This document shows positions 10,505 to 20,409 of a stretch of 64,000 nt of DNA, in pieces. The translations under genes were made by a program, and so were the position numbers. The stretch covers positions 186,001 through 250,000 of the forward strand of contig NW_005178758.1 in assembly GCF_000350225.1 (NCBI RefSeq), in the 5' to 3' direction. The notes below the pieces were generated by a model. It saw nothing but the letters and a program-made list of their open reading frames with translations, ran no database searches and was not told the origin of the DNA. Numbering within the stretch: the first letter of the stretch is position 1; every line of letters starts with the position of its first letter. This DNA comes from Chondrus crispus. Lineage: Eukaryota; Rhodophyta; Florideophyceae; Gigartinales; Gigartinaceae.

Positions 10505-12754
10505 CTAGTAAGGATCCCGCATCGGGCGTGGAGCAGACGAAGGCGCCATTCGAAGGCTTCGGAGAGCGTCCCGCTCACGGCGATACCGGTCACGTTCGGC
10601 GGTCCTCTGCTCCAACACGCTTGCCCGACGATCCGAGGACTCGCGTAATGCTTCCAACTCGCTACGTACGTGTTGCAGCTCGTATACGGAGGACACACGA
10701 GCCGACTCGAGGCGCCGTGCTTCGTCGCTCCGCGACAAGTACCAGCTCGCGAGTGTGCTGAGTAGACCGTCCACTTTCCATGCGCGGTCAGCGGACTGAC
10801 CCAAGGCGTGGGAGAGTACAGGGACGGCCCTGATGTCTTCCCGCTTCAGCGTCCCGTGACGCACAGACACCACCGGTGGCGCCTCCCGTGGCGGCATCGA
10901 GTTGAGGGGCGGGACAGGGGGGACCGCAAGGCACGCTGTCGGACGGAAGCCGCTTTCGACGACGGTAGGGTCACCGGACGGGTCCGCACGTTCGAATTGA
11001 TACGCAGTGAGCTCGTTGTTGAGCTCCCGGTATCGTTTCTTTCGCGCTTCGCGCGAGGCGGAGCCAACTCCGCCCCCGCCCGCGGGGCGGCTAGGAGAGG
11101 GCCCGACGCCCATCGACCGCGCCACAAAGGCGTCGCCTTGGCGGTCGTATACCAGAAAGGAGGACTGGCTACCGGTGGTGAAGTCACTCCAATAGCGCAG
11201 GTGGCGATCGCCCATCTCGCTAGTACGATGCATGAGGCCGAGGGCGAACGAATACGTCCATGGCACATGCCGCGTACTCTGCTCGAGCGGGTGTAAGGGT
11301 ACGCTGGAGAGGTCCCACGCTACCCTCCCCAAGTAAGCCAACACTTCGACAGGTTGGACGAACACGCGCCCGTGAATAGAGACCTCGTTCATGAACGCAT
11401 TTCCGAGCGCCCAAGCCCACTCCCTCTCGACGTTATACACGAGGTCGGCAGAGGCGGGATGCGACGGATCTGAACAAGCAACTCCGAAGTGCTTTAGAAC
11501 ATAGGGTAGCAAGGGATGGACTCCCAGCGAAGGGAAGGTCTCCCTTACCACAGTGGGGAGACTAGGGAAATCTCGCGGAGATAGGCCTCCTTCGAAGGAC
11601 GCAGAACGAAACACGCGACCATCCTCCTCCCCGGAGTGGCGGTAAGCCGCCCAGTCGTGGGGCGCGATCCCCACACCGTGCAAACGCATGAGCGAACATG
11701 CCGACTTTTGGAGAGCGGCCCGAGCCCTCGAATAGGCAAAGGGGCGCGGGCTTACATAGAGCCCCGGGACGTGGGACAAGACGAATTCACGAGGACTCGA
11801 TTGCTCCCGGTGGAACAGATACGCGGCCATTCTGTCGACATACTCCACCTCGCTCAAACTGTACGCGAACGTACGGTCGGACGCGACCGCGGCGGGAATT
11901 TGATACGCTGACCCGCCACCCTCCGCCAGGAGCCGACCCCGCACTAAGGAGGCTTCTTCCTCGTGCCCCGCTTCGTACACCTTACGCACCCGGGACAAAT
12001 CTGGACGAAGATGCTCACGCGACAACAACTCACCCACGCTGATGCTGGTCCGCGCGTGTCGACACCAGGAGAATCTCAGGCGATCAAGGGGGAGAGGGGT
12101 AGACCGCTCGAGCGGGACCCCGAACCACTCGTGGGTGTCGACGTCCCCCTCCCTGCTCGATATCACCATGGCCTGAGCCGTCTCAGGCCGAACACCGGAA
12201 CCGCGGTCGCCATCCACCTCACAAGTCGGCGACGGAGGCCGGACGGGTACAACGACGCGCAGCCCTACAGGGCCAGTGGCGGGGATGATCTCGCTGACCA
12301 CCACCGGGGCGTGGAGGGTGGGAATTAGCTCGACGGACGTCGTCGACCCACGCGAACCGCGGGCTCTTTGGAACGGCTGGGGAATAGTCCACGGAGGCAT
12401 GACATCCCCGGGACGACCCGGGACACCCCCCGTCGAAGCCATGACGACCGGCGCAGGGGAAGGACCGGCAAGCGAGGCAACGCGACCCTCAGGCGGAGAC
12501 ACCATGACCAGAGCCCCGAGACAACCGACGAAAGACGACGGTACGATCGCGGCACGAACGGCGAGGAAGGGAGGAGATAGTACGACGGAAGCAACGTCGA
12601 CGCGAGCGCCGAGTGAGCGTCGCTCCGATGGGTTGGGGGAAAAGGAGAGAGAGCCCACGCACAAACACGGGGAGCGATAACGGCGGTACGATAAGAGAAG
12701 GGGGTCGGGACGACGCGCATCCACCTCCAGACCAGTGAAAGAGCCCTCAGACAT
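10505..12754 (-). CDS. F2 antisense protein (749 aa) of element 2
   Basis: Uncharacterised protein on the strand opposite to pol, starting 60 bp from the 3' LTR. The first ~230 residues are low-complexity (Pro, Ser, Val, Arg) and variable between copies. The conserved core runs from about residue 230 (VPLERSTPLPLDRLRFSWC) to 560 (SSFLVYDRQGDAFVA) and includes SRARAALQKSACSLMRLHG, APHDWAAYRHS, HPLLPYVLKHFGVACS, VEREWAWALGNAFMNEVS and EVLAYLGRVAWDL. A charged region (SREARKKRYREL) and a predicted coiled coil (about 670-740) follow. It ends at a TAG right after DPY, where the relatives continue ~60 residues, so it is slightly truncated. No signal peptide, membrane segment or known catalytic motif was seen. 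Function is unknown. Confidence 0.75.
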   Translation of the reverse strand: MSEGSFTGLEVDARRPDPLLLSYRRYRSPCLCVGSLSFSPNPSERRSLGARVDVASVVLSPPFLAVRAAIVPSSFVGCLGALVMVSPPEGRVASLAGPSPAPVVMASTGGVPGRPGDVMPPWTIPQPFQRARGSRGSTTSVELIPTLHAPVVVSEIIPATGPVGLRVVVPVRPPSPTCEVDGDRGSGVRPETAQAMVISSREGDVDTHEWFGVPLERSTPLPLDRLRFSWCRHARTSISVGELLSREHLRPDLSRVRKVYEAGHEEEASLVRGRLLAEGGGSAYQIPAAVASDRTFAYSLSEVEYVDRMAAYLFHREQSSPREFVLSHVPGLYVSPRPFAYSRARAALQKSACSLMRLHGVGIAPHDWAAYRHSGEEDGRVFRSASFEGGLSPRDFPSLPTVVRETFPSLGVHPLLPYVLKHFGVACSDPSHPASADLVYNVEREWAWALGNAFMNEVSIHGRVFVQPVEVLAYLGRVAWDLSSVPLHPLEQSTRHVPWTYSFALGLMHRTSEMGDRHLRYWSDFTTGSQSSFLVYDRQGDAFVARSMGVGPSPSRPAGGGGVGSASREARKKRYRELNNELTAYQFERADPSGDPTVVESGFRPTACLAVPPVPPLNSMPPREAPPVVSVRHGTLKREDIRAVPVLSHALGQSADRAWKVDGLLSTLASWYLSRSDEARRLESARVSSVYELQHVRSELEALRESSDRRASVLEQRTAERDRYRRERDALRSLRMAPSSAPRPMRDPY

Positions 12755-12814
12755 GGTCGCCTCTACAAGCCCGATAGTGCTGAACGCGGACGTTCAGTCT
12801 TGAGGGGGGGGCCG

Positions 12815-13514
12815 TGTAGTATAACCCCCCCTGGGGCTTTAAATTAGATTAGATCAAGAACTAGATCAGCTACTGTAGAGCGTCGAGCTCTACAGTACAA
12901 CCGCGCGTGTCCAAGTGTACACCACGAGGACAAGGGACACGCGCATACACGTGCACACGTGTACAGCGCGCGAACGAAGCGCGCACGCACCACGAGTAAT
13001 ACGTGTACTGTCAGCCTCGACATTGCTGACAGTATTACAGTGCTGGCCGACCTGCACTACAGTAGCCCACTACAGTACCTCGGTACTGTAGTGTTATGAT
13101 AGATTGTTTTGTATATTAAATAGGGGGCGGACCGACGGCGGCAGGAGGGGGACAAACACGGACTTGTCCTCAACCGACCGCCAAGGTCAGTCCACCCAGC
13201 TTATTCTAACTACGCGCCTTCGCCTTCGCGCGCGTTAGGAGGAAGGGAGCGGGTAGGGGACACGCGCGTGCGCGAGCGAGCCTAGATCCGCCTCCGCCCG
13301 TCAGCGCTGGTACGTTACCCAGCGCTGCTCCGGGGCGTCGAGGCGTAGATCGGCCCGCGCGTACGCTCGTCCCTGACCTTCCCGCTCTACTACACCGCTA
13401 CCAGGGCCCGCTTCCCTTCCTCGTTAGCTGGTGCTTCACCCGTCTTCCCGTTCGAACGGGGTCTACGTCGGACTGTGCATACACCCTCGGTCGTCTGGGG
13501 GTGTTTATGCTACA
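12815..13514 (+). repeat. 3' LTR of element 2 (700 bp)
   Basis: It starts TGTAGTATAA and ends TTATGCTACA, a good inverted match. It is preceded by the G-rich tract at 12802-12811. It contains CACGTGCACACGTGTAC-like repeats and a TATA-like TATATTAAATA at 13112-13122. The right junction is immediately followed by a gag reading frame on the minus strand, so the LTR marks an insertion into another element. Confidence 0.88.
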
Positions 13515-14781
13515 ATAGCCTAGGGTTGCCGTAACGGTCCAACCCATTTTGACCGGCTTTCGTGCTATCTTGAGGGGGCTGAGGGGGTGTAAATGGAGCA
13601 GATGAGCGTGATCCTGGTTTCTTCGGTCGTCCGTATTATTTCTGACCTTCGTAGTAGAGATCAGGAGTATATTTGGATGTAGATTTCGTCTCTTTATGTA
13701 GAACAGATTGACCGACGCTCAGATCTTTCTTTCTACCTTCTTGTTCTTCCTGGTCTTGAAGCCAGGCGGCGTGTAGTGCCGTATACAATTGTTGGAAGTC
13801 CCAAGGATTGGATGTGGACTGAGAGTTCGCAAGCGCTGACTTGGCCCACGGGGCTCCAACTACAGCCTTGTAAAAGTATTTCACCTTGTCTTCTTCGGAA
13901 CGGTGAGTCCGTGGTCCTTGAGGGGCAAATCGTGTGATGATCTCACGTAACTCTTCCAAAGCTTCTGCGGTGCTGAGCTTCTTGGAATGTATCAAAGATT
14001 GAATTCTCAGGCTCTGGAGATACTTCCTGATTCTGTTCTGTCTAGTGATGTTGTTGTACTCACCTTGCAGAACTTGGCATGCATCACCAAAATTATCACA
14101 CCTGTCCCTCACTTTCTCTCGATAGAACCTCTTTGCTTCTCCATCGAATATGTTGTGGAAGAAGGCAAGTTTGTTGGTTTGGTCAAGGTTGTAGTCCTGG
14201 GCGGCATCAATGTAGTTGTTGATGTGCTCCGTGAGGTCCTCACCTAGTTTTCCGGTGAATTTGTCTTGATTCTTGAAACGCAAGGCCATGTTGTGTGCGA
14301 CTCTTGCCTCGGAGTCACGTCTTCCAGGAGTATAACCTGGTACTGTGGGACCGGCTTGACGTTCAATTTCCTTGTTAGTAGGCGTACATGCTCGGCTACT
14401 CTTCTTGTGCTGAACAAGTCTTTCGTAAGCAAAATCAATGTCGTCCGTGTCTGAATATAACATTTTCATCAATCCCCACGAGATGCGGTCAGTTGCGGGA
14501 TGTCTGTTATACTGTACACCTTCTGCCCGTAAGAAGTCACGGATGATTCTGAAAACGAACGTGGTGCCCTTCAGTACTTCGAAGGAGTACAGAGTTTCAA
14601 CAGGGAGATCTTCACGTAATTTTCCTACCAATTCGGTGTCCAAATTATTATCAGATCTTTCGCGAGTAATGTGTAGCGTAATAACTGATATGATATCATG
14701 GTGAATTGAAGATGGAGGTGTATACGATTTGAGGTCCTTGGTGATGGTCTTTATACCTGCCTCATCAATTACGTTTTGCAT
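13515..14781 (-). pseudogene. Retrotransposon Gag-like protein, truncated by element 2
   Basis: A 381-codon frame (14781 down to 13636) with the look of a capsid protein: FKNQDKFTGKLGEDLTEHIN, NKLAFFHNIFDGEAKRFY, QVLQGEYNNITRQNRIRKYLQSLRI, THRSEEDKVKYFYKAVVG. After the TAA at 13636-13638 the same frame stays open and reads a Pro-rich linker and a LDRYGNP motif, typical of what precedes a zinc knuckle in such Gags, right up to the LTR at 13514. The TAA is therefore likely a nonsense change and the real break is the LTR insertion. Base composition is lower in GC than the neighbouring elements. Copia or gypsy origin cannot be decided without the pol. Confidence 0.72.
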
Positions 14782-15139
14782 TTCGTTTGATGAGTTGAAG
14801 TCTCGAACCAGTATTTTAGTAAGTTACTTAAGCTTTAGAAAACGTTTCTGCCACCCGAGCGTTATACTTAAAAAAATTCAACCTTTTTTGTGTGTGATTC
14901 ACACTAATTCAAGTTGAGTACGTGTACAGGTGTCTAACTATTACAGCAGAATCTCACACGCGTTGCCGTATAGCTAGTGCCAAATCTGTAATACGTGTCG
15001 GGTCACAATTGATGTGGTGTGCGAACAATTGAAATTGGTATTTTGAAAATGGCTAAAAAGGATGGAAGAATTTGTGGAAGAATTTGAGAAATTTTTGTTT
15101 CATCAGCACAAAATCTCCAAAACAAATTTTTTTAGTCAA
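14782..15139. other. AT-rich stretch, no gene seen
   Basis: Low-GC sequence upstream of the minus-strand gag; it may be the leader or decayed 5' region of that element. No LTR boundary or gene recognised. Confidence 0.4.
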
Positions 15140-15478
15140 TTATTTGAGCGTCAATTCGCGCTCCCGTAAAAATTTGACCCCATAGCGATGTTTCGCGCTG
15201 ATGGTGTGCGCCTGTGAATCGTGATCGGAGGGAAAAGAGCTGTCGCAGGGGCTGCAGGTGTAGTAGTTGGTTGCCCTCTCCAGGCGAATTTCGCGCGCAC
15301 GGTGGTGCTTACCACCCTTTTGGTGCTGTAGCTGAAAACTACTCGTCAGGGTGACGTTGCAGAGGGTGCAATTAAATCTACGCGGATGTGCCTTTTTCTT
15401 GGCGACGCGGGTTATAGCCATGCGATGTAGAACTCTGTTGACGCCTTCTGGCAGCACCGGGAAAGGGTCCCTAATCAC
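15140..15478 (-). CDS. Protein with two U1/matrin-type zinc fingers
   Basis: The 112-aa frame has two zinc fingers of the long-spacer C2H2 type. The first is FNCTLCNVTLTSSFQLQHQK followed by GGKHH, giving C-x2-C-x12-H-x5-H. The second is YYTCSPCDSSFPSDHDSQAH followed by TISAKH, with the same spacing. This form is known from U1C, matrin and dsRNA-binding zinc-finger proteins and usually contacts RNA. The sequence upstream in another frame (15496-15786) may be its 5' exon, but I found no splice pair that joins them in frame. Host gene or transposon accessory gene: undecided. Confidence 0.5.
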   Translation of the reverse strand: MIRDPFPVLPEGVNRVLHRMAITRVAKKKAHPRRFNCTLCNVTLTSSFQLQHQKGGKHHRAREIRLERATNYYTCSPCDSSFPSDHDSQAHTISAKHRYGVKFLRERELTLK

Positions 15479-15495
15479 TTAGAGCGTGTCTTAAT

Positions 15496-15786
15496 TCAAT
15501 TAAAAACACGCGAGGCGCTTTCCACGTGTTGCTCGGTTGCTGCACGTCGCGTCGAAATTTCTGCACCTTCTCCGAAAATCTTATCCTCCGGCCTGGGTAG
15601 GTCCGCAGAGGTCACTTCGGTCTCGACGAGGCCCAACACGGAGGTGGAGTCCTCCTCGTCGCTTGTCCAGATTACCTCAGGCGTGCGGGGTCGAGGCCGT
15701 GCGCCGAGTGTCGTTGGGTCTTCTGGTTCGTCGGCGAGGACGTGCGGCTGCCCGAATCTTCTATAGCGTCTTGGTTTTAGTACCAC
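15496..15786 (-). CDS. Hypothetical acidic protein, possible 5' part of the zinc-finger gene
   Basis: A 96-aa frame with an acidic middle (TSDEEDSTSVLGLVETEV) and a basic start (MVLKPRRYRRFG). It lies just upstream of the zinc-finger frame on the same strand, with a good TATAAATA box 400 bp further upstream, so the two could be one transcript. No family recognised. Confidence 0.3.
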   Translation of the reverse strand: MVLKPRRYRRFGQPHVLADEPEDPTTLGARPRPRTPEVIWTSDEEDSTSVLGLVETEVTSADLPRPEDKIFGEGAEISTRRAATEQHVESASRVFN

Positions 15787-16184
15787 TAGAACAGAAAGCA
15801 GTTTGTTAACCGTATTTCTATTTTAGTGATAGCGGAAAATAAAGAACTTACTCTTGTATTTTACGGTGAGAGTTTTCTTCTATTAAAGAATATGGGCTTG
15901 ACTCCTTTTTGACAAAACGTGTTGCGTTAATATGAAAATGGAGGCAAGGACACCACTCTCGAGAACCAAATTTCCAGTTTTGTGTTGATCTTGAGCTGCT
16001 GAGTTGAGTTTGTTTTTTTGCAGAGAAACTAATTATGCCAGTAGTCTAGACTGTCGCAAAATAGAGAAAAAACAGTAAAGTTAACCGGCAGGACTGGGTG
16101 AGTTGAGGGGTCGCGTCATTTTTACTGTGGGTTCGTCTTGTGCTTGTGCATGTCCGGGTAGCTATTCTGCCCTGCGCCTCTGGG

Positions 16185-16192
16185 TATTTATA
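16185..16192 (-). promoter_or_regulatory. TATA box (TATAAATA) reading leftward
   Basis: On the minus strand the sequence reads GTAGTATAAATACCC. It is well placed to start transcription towards the frames at 15786-15140. Confidence 0.4.
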
Positions 16193-16235
16193 CTACTTCC
16201 TCTTGCCCACCCCGACCCCCTTTGACTCTCGTACG

Positions 16236-16269
16236 TGCAATCCTCTGCTGATAATCGCAGAGGATTGCA
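16236..16269. repeat. Perfect 13-bp stem hairpin
   Basis: TGCAATCCTCTGC and GCAGAGGATTGCA are separated by eight bases. An overlapping alternative pairing (CTGATAAT with ATTATCAG) uses part of the same sequence. It sits just upstream of the minus-strand TATA box. Confidence 0.6.
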
Positions 16270-17300
16270 TTATCAGTAGACTCGCTGGGAGAGGATGTGC
16301 ACTGTGTTCGGACAGGTGATGTCAAATTTAATTCTGCCCACATTTTAATAGTGCTCTACGTGCATTAAACGGAATGTGTACGTCACCGCCATCTGGCAGT
16401 TTTTTTCTCACAAATGAGCCTTGTGTGGTAGGAATGTTAGTCTCCAGCGGAAGCTGAGGCTCGGTTTCCCTGAACGTGCGCAGCGGAGGGAGCGGAACGG
16501 AGGTGATCGAGCGAGGCGAAGCGAAAGGCCACAAAAGCCACCGGGGGTCTTGTCTCGTGAGTGCGTGAGTAACCCCCGGATTTCTAGTCCCTTTAATTTC
16601 CCCTTGATTTAAGTACCCGGTAAAATTCCCCTTTGTATTTTTGGGACCGGCGGCGCACCGCCGCGGACACTGCCAGTCGCTTAGGGCTAGCGCTGTCCTC
16701 GCTGTATAGTGCCCACGACACCTTGAACAACTGGATTGTCCAGGGTATCAAATTACGAAGAAACGGAACCTAATTCTTGATATTTGGTCCCGATATTTGG
16801 CTCGGAACCAAAAATTTGATGATTTGGTCAGACCGGTGGGGATGTCAATCCACATCAAATCATCGATTTTTGGTTATTTGGTTATTTGATTCTACCGGTG
16901 GTGATGCTCTTAACAGTCGGCTCCGCCTCCCCCGTGCTGCCCGCTGCACAAAACTCCCTTTGCCGACCAGCCAGAGCTGTGAAACGTTCAAGACTGCCTC
17001 TGCGGATGACATATCTTGAAAGGGGCAATGACTAATTTTCCATAACCCTTCATATTTTTGAAACGTTGCAGCAAAACAGTTCTGTGTTCTTGCTGCTGGC
17101 AGCACTGGCACCAGTGCCCGACTAGACTTGACGATCCTACTACTTCTCCATGCGGTGCAGCGTGCAATGGTACTATATTACGATTGCAACGAAACAATGT
17201 CCGCCCACGGTGTCACTACTCGAAGCCCTGAAAGTCAGAACGGCTGATCAATTTCAGCTACCGCTAATTTAGATACAGATACAGACACCCCGTAGTTGCG
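16270..17300. other. No gene recognised
   Basis: Mixed non-coding sequence. Short frames on both strands lack motifs. Around 16770-16870 there are several near-repeats of ATTTGG/CCAAAT-type words. Nothing else assignable. Confidence 0.4.
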
Positions 17301-17553
17301 GCTCCATAGAAGAGGTCGCGCGGCTACCAAAATATGACCCTGTCTCGAGCTCGACGGTGTCGTTGGTTGTTCAGTTCATTGTTACTATCTTGTTGTTGTC
17401 TATTCTACAGCTGGCATTGCCAACCTAGCAGCTCTATAGAAAAGGTCGCGCGGCTACCAAAATATGACCCTGTCTCGAGCTCGACGGTGTCGTTGGTTGT
17501 TCAATACTATCTTGTTGTTGTTTCTTCTACAGCTGGTGTTGCCAAGCTAGCAG
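17301..17553 (+). repeat. Tandem duplication (~130 bp, two copies)
   Basis: GCTC.ATAGA.AAGGTCGCGCG begins both units (17301 and 17431). They share GGCTACCAAAATATGACCCT, CTCGAGCTCGACGGTGTCG and a CTTGTTGTTGT...CTACAGCTGG end. The second unit lacks about 8 bases. It lies directly upstream of the APH gene fragment and probably belongs to a duplicated promoter region. Confidence 0.8.
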
Positions 17554-17575
17554 TAGCACAGGATAGGTATTCATC

Positions 17576-17839
17576 ATGAGGAAGCAAAGTGCAGAGACGG
17601 AAAACCCCGCAGAAAGCGACGACATCTGCACTACTTGCCTCATTGCGCACTGCTGTCCACGGCTGGTGCGAAGCGCGGCCAAAGGCGCTGATAGCGTTTC
17701 GGATGAAGAAAGTGCATTGTTGAATGACGTGTTTTCCCGGAGTAACATTAATGTTCTCTCCAACATTCGGACCACTGACAATCTTGGCAGAGTTCACTTC
17801 GGTCCTCAACGAGCCGCGTTCCAGCAAGAGCCGCTGTAG
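17576..17839 (+). pseudogene. APH-like kinase, 5' fragment
   Basis: The first 20 codons nearly match the start of the gene at 18789 (M.KQS.ET...AESDDI.TT.LI). A later part (ALLNDVFSRS) matches its ALNDAILRS segment. The middle is lost or scrambled and the kinase domain is absent, so this is a broken partial duplicate of the full gene 1.2 kb downstream. Confidence 0.65.
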
Positions 17840-17968
17840 TGAACATGGCGAGGTACATGTGAGTGCATCACGGTCAGAGGCGGCGAACACGCTGCCAAGA
17901 CGCTTGTATCAGCCACAACATATCATGCAGAGGAAGCCGTTTCGCCTGTTCACACCAACGCGTGTTTT

Positions 17969-18415
17969 TCATTGTCGAGGTACATTCGCTAGTTTCCCCG
18001 CTTGATAATTGGTGTACTCTGGGTTTTCTCTCTTGCTGCGGAGATTGTTCATGACATTAAGCGGGATGTCAAGTCCCTTACTCTTCAGCGCCTCTAGCGC
18101 ATCCACGACCCAATTTTGACAATTCCAGGTAGTACTGTCATTGTTCACGGAGAGTCCCTGTACAATGTCAACCAAGCTACTGAGACTATGCTCTGCTGAT
18201 ATAGTAGCGCATTTGATAGTTTCATGCAAAGAGTCTGATGCGTCCGGACGCTCTGCCTGCGGCTTGGTAACAAAGTAGCCCCTGTCTTGCTCGTCGTCTT
18301 CGATTTGTAAAATCCAGTTGCTCTTGGTAGTCGGTTGCGTCAACCACAACGCCCAGTGCGCGGCATCTCGTGGGTCCACTTTTTTGTAGATGACGACGAA
18401 TGCCTCAGTCGCCAT
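17969..18415 (-). CDS. Small fungal protein with HWALW and WNCQNWV motifs
   Basis: Starting at the ATG at 18415 gives 148 residues; an in-frame ATG at 18523 would add an unlikely hydrophobic lead. The protein begins MATEAFVVIYKKVD and carries HWALWL near residue 21, an acidic YFVT strand, and TTWNCQNWVVDALEALKSKG near residue 95. This spacing is reminiscent of small uncharacterised fungal proteins that occur in large families; I know no biochemical role. The C-terminal end may be altered by an unrecognised intron. Confidence 0.5.
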   Translation of the reverse strand: MATEAFVVIYKKVDPRDAAHWALWLTQPTTKSNWILQIEDDEQDRGYFVTKPQAERPDASDSLHETIKCATISAEHSLSSLVDIVQGLSVNNDSTTWNCQNWVVDALEALKSKGLDIPLNVMNNLRSKRENPEYTNYQAGKLANVPRQ

Positions 18416-18788
18416 TGCAAGAGGGATTGATGGCGTGAAGAACCGAAACAAAGCGGCAAATAAGAACACTTGAGCCTGTGGGGATGATGGTACTCTTACT
18501 AAAGTGACAGCGCATGGTCGCAAGTCGCGCGCATTTTGCTATTTAGGAATTCTGGATTATGTGATCGCGATTAGCAGACGACGCTGTTTGACGTGATTGC
18601 ACTTTCTACAAGTACCAAAGGTACTGTACTTACCCTAAACCGGACAAAAAGTTGAGGTACAGTACTTTGAAATTCGGCAGCTCTCGAGTGCGGACCTGTA
18701 CATTACACGAAAACCCACTCGACGATGGGTGTGTTTCGCACACTGTAGTAGGTCCCAGGCGGGCGATACCACAGGTCAGATCTTCACT

Positions 18789-19808
18789 ATGAAGAAGCAA
18801 AGTTCTGAGACGGCCAAATCCGCGGAAAGCGATGACATCCGCACCACCTTTCTTATCCCCGACGATGTCCATGTTACCCGACCGCTCGCAGACGATCTCT
18901 TGCATCTCCTCCACGAACACGACGCTCCCGCCACATTGGACTCCATCACACAGGAGCACATATCGGCGCTCAATGATGCCATTCTCCGCAGCACCTTGAG
19001 CTCGGAGATGGACGGCGTCGCCGTTCTCCAGATCTCCCCCACCGTCGCCCTTAAGAAGGACGCTCATTTCGACATCTCCCATCTATCCACTCTTGATCAC
19101 ATTCGCCAGCATGCACCATCCCTCCCTATCCCTCGCACATTTGGCGTGCTTTTCGACCAAACTCGAAAAGTGCAGTATACTTTCATGACCTTCTTCCCAG
19201 GGCGCTTGCTTGAATCGCACTGGATGCATCTGCCTGACGCTCAAAAGAAATCCGTGCATAACCAGCTTGAAGCAATATTCCAGAAGTTAAGAAGCATACC
19301 ACCGCCAGCGCTTGATAATGGACGTGTGCTGTCGGGCAGTGGAATGCCAGCAAGAATTAAGGACTTCAGAAGGTGGCAACGTATCGCGGAAGAGCAGATT
19401 TTAAACGAGAAGGCGTTCAACGATTTCATCACTTGGGGTGATGCGAAGTGTGAAGAGTGGAGAAAGATGGTTCGATCGTTCATGCGCGAGGATCATGCTT
19501 GTGTTATGACCCATGGTGATCTTCATCCCCGTAACATTGTGGTGCAGTTGGTGCCACGCAGTGAGGACGATTCCTGCCATGATGACTTGACAGAGAAGAA
19601 TGTCAAAGTTCTTGCAATTATAAACTGGCATATGAGTGGATGGTATCCAGAATACTGGGAGTTTGTCAAGGCACTGCACACCATCGGGATAAGAAGAGAT
19701 CCTACGCAGGACTGGTGGCAGTATCTTCCCCCTTGCATTGGCACCTGGCCAACGGAGTATGCCCTGGATGAAATGATAGATCGCTGGCAATGGGCAATGG
19801 ATCCATAG
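18789..19808 (+). CDS. APH-type kinase-like protein (paralogue 1, 339 aa)
   Basis: It belongs to the fungal aminoglycoside-phosphotransferase/choline-kinase-like fold family, whose fungal members mostly have unknown substrates. Start chosen at MKKQSSET, because the paralogue at 22278 and the fragment at 17576 align there. Seen: SLPIPRTFG and TFMTFFPGRLLESHW (N-lobe), HGDLHPRNIVV (catalytic loop, Asp about residue 244) and SGWYPEYWEFVKALHT. The metal-binding Asp of the usual IDW motif is Asn here (IINWHMSGW, about residue 278), so activity may be lost or altered. No intron is needed. Confidence 0.82.
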   Translation: MKKQSSETAKSAESDDIRTTFLIPDDVHVTRPLADDLLHLLHEHDAPATLDSITQEHISALNDAILRSTLSSEMDGVAVLQISPTVALKKDAHFDISHLSTLDHIRQHAPSLPIPRTFGVLFDQTRKVQYTFMTFFPGRLLESHWMHLPDAQKKSVHNQLEAIFQKLRSIPPPALDNGRVLSGSGMPARIKDFRRWQRIAEEQILNEKAFNDFITWGDAKCEEWRKMVRSFMREDHACVMTHGDLHPRNIVVQLVPRSEDDSCHDDLTEKNVKVLAIINWHMSGWYPEYWEFVKALHTIGIRRDPTQDWWQYLPPCIGTWPTEYALDEMIDRWQWAMDP

Positions 19809-20409
19809 GTGTAATACAAGCCCTCGGGGGTAAGCTTTGACCAACCACACGGTAAACTGCCACGCCGATGCATGAAAGTGTTGATGCTATCTCAACAGCT
19901 GGTTGCCGAGCAAAGTAGAAGATAATGCTGTTCCCGCGCTTCCACTTTTGCCTTCGCCTTTGGTGACTCCTCCCATGCAGCAAACATGTATGTACTCTCA
20001 AAGTATAGACCAATGCTAGACGACCTCACCATGTTTCATACTCTACTACACAGAAAATTTTCGGGTTTGCTGCGTACGACATGCCCGCATTCCGAAATTC
20101 AAGCCGTCAGGCGACGACAATATCTCAAGACAACAAACAAGCTCACCCATCGTCATCTTTGCTTGCGGACTTCCCTTCTCGTAAACTCCATTGCGTAAGA
20201 AGCTGTCGGTGGCACACCGCAACATCTCCGAAGTGTTTTGACCCGCATCCCACTTTCAGCTCTACATCTCGAACTACACTGTCGTCCCCTTACACCATCG
20301 CGGCTTGGCGCTCATAAAGTAACCTTTCCCAAAACCATTTAAGCAACGTAATGCATGCATTCCAAAAACCACTGTGACGACCTTCATCAGAACTTCCTCC
20401 CATGTCTAC
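19809..20409. other. Intergenic sequence, no gene seen
   Basis: 3' flank of the APH gene followed by a sequence with CCAAAA and ACCATTTAAG words that could be a promoter for the frame at 20410. Nothing firm. Confidence 0.35.

Larger units (their letters stand above)
8472..13514 (+). mobile_element. Element 2: gypsy element 3' portion interrupted by element 1
   Basis: It contains, in order, a spacer homologous to that of element 1, an antisense F2 gene, a polypurine tract at 12802-12811 and a 700-bp LTR. There is no pol here. Sequence right of the element 1 LTR aligns with the middle of element 1's own spacer, which fits element 1 having landed inside element 2; the pol of element 2 would then lie left of the window. 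Predicted target duplications to look for off the left edge are GTTTC (element 1) and ATAGC (element 2). Confidence 0.7.

Noticed and set aside
15470..15510. Short intron joining 15786-15496 to 15478-15140
   Set aside because: GT/AG pairs of 33-39 nt exist, but the well-formed ones do not keep the frame and they are short for a fungal intron; left as two frames.
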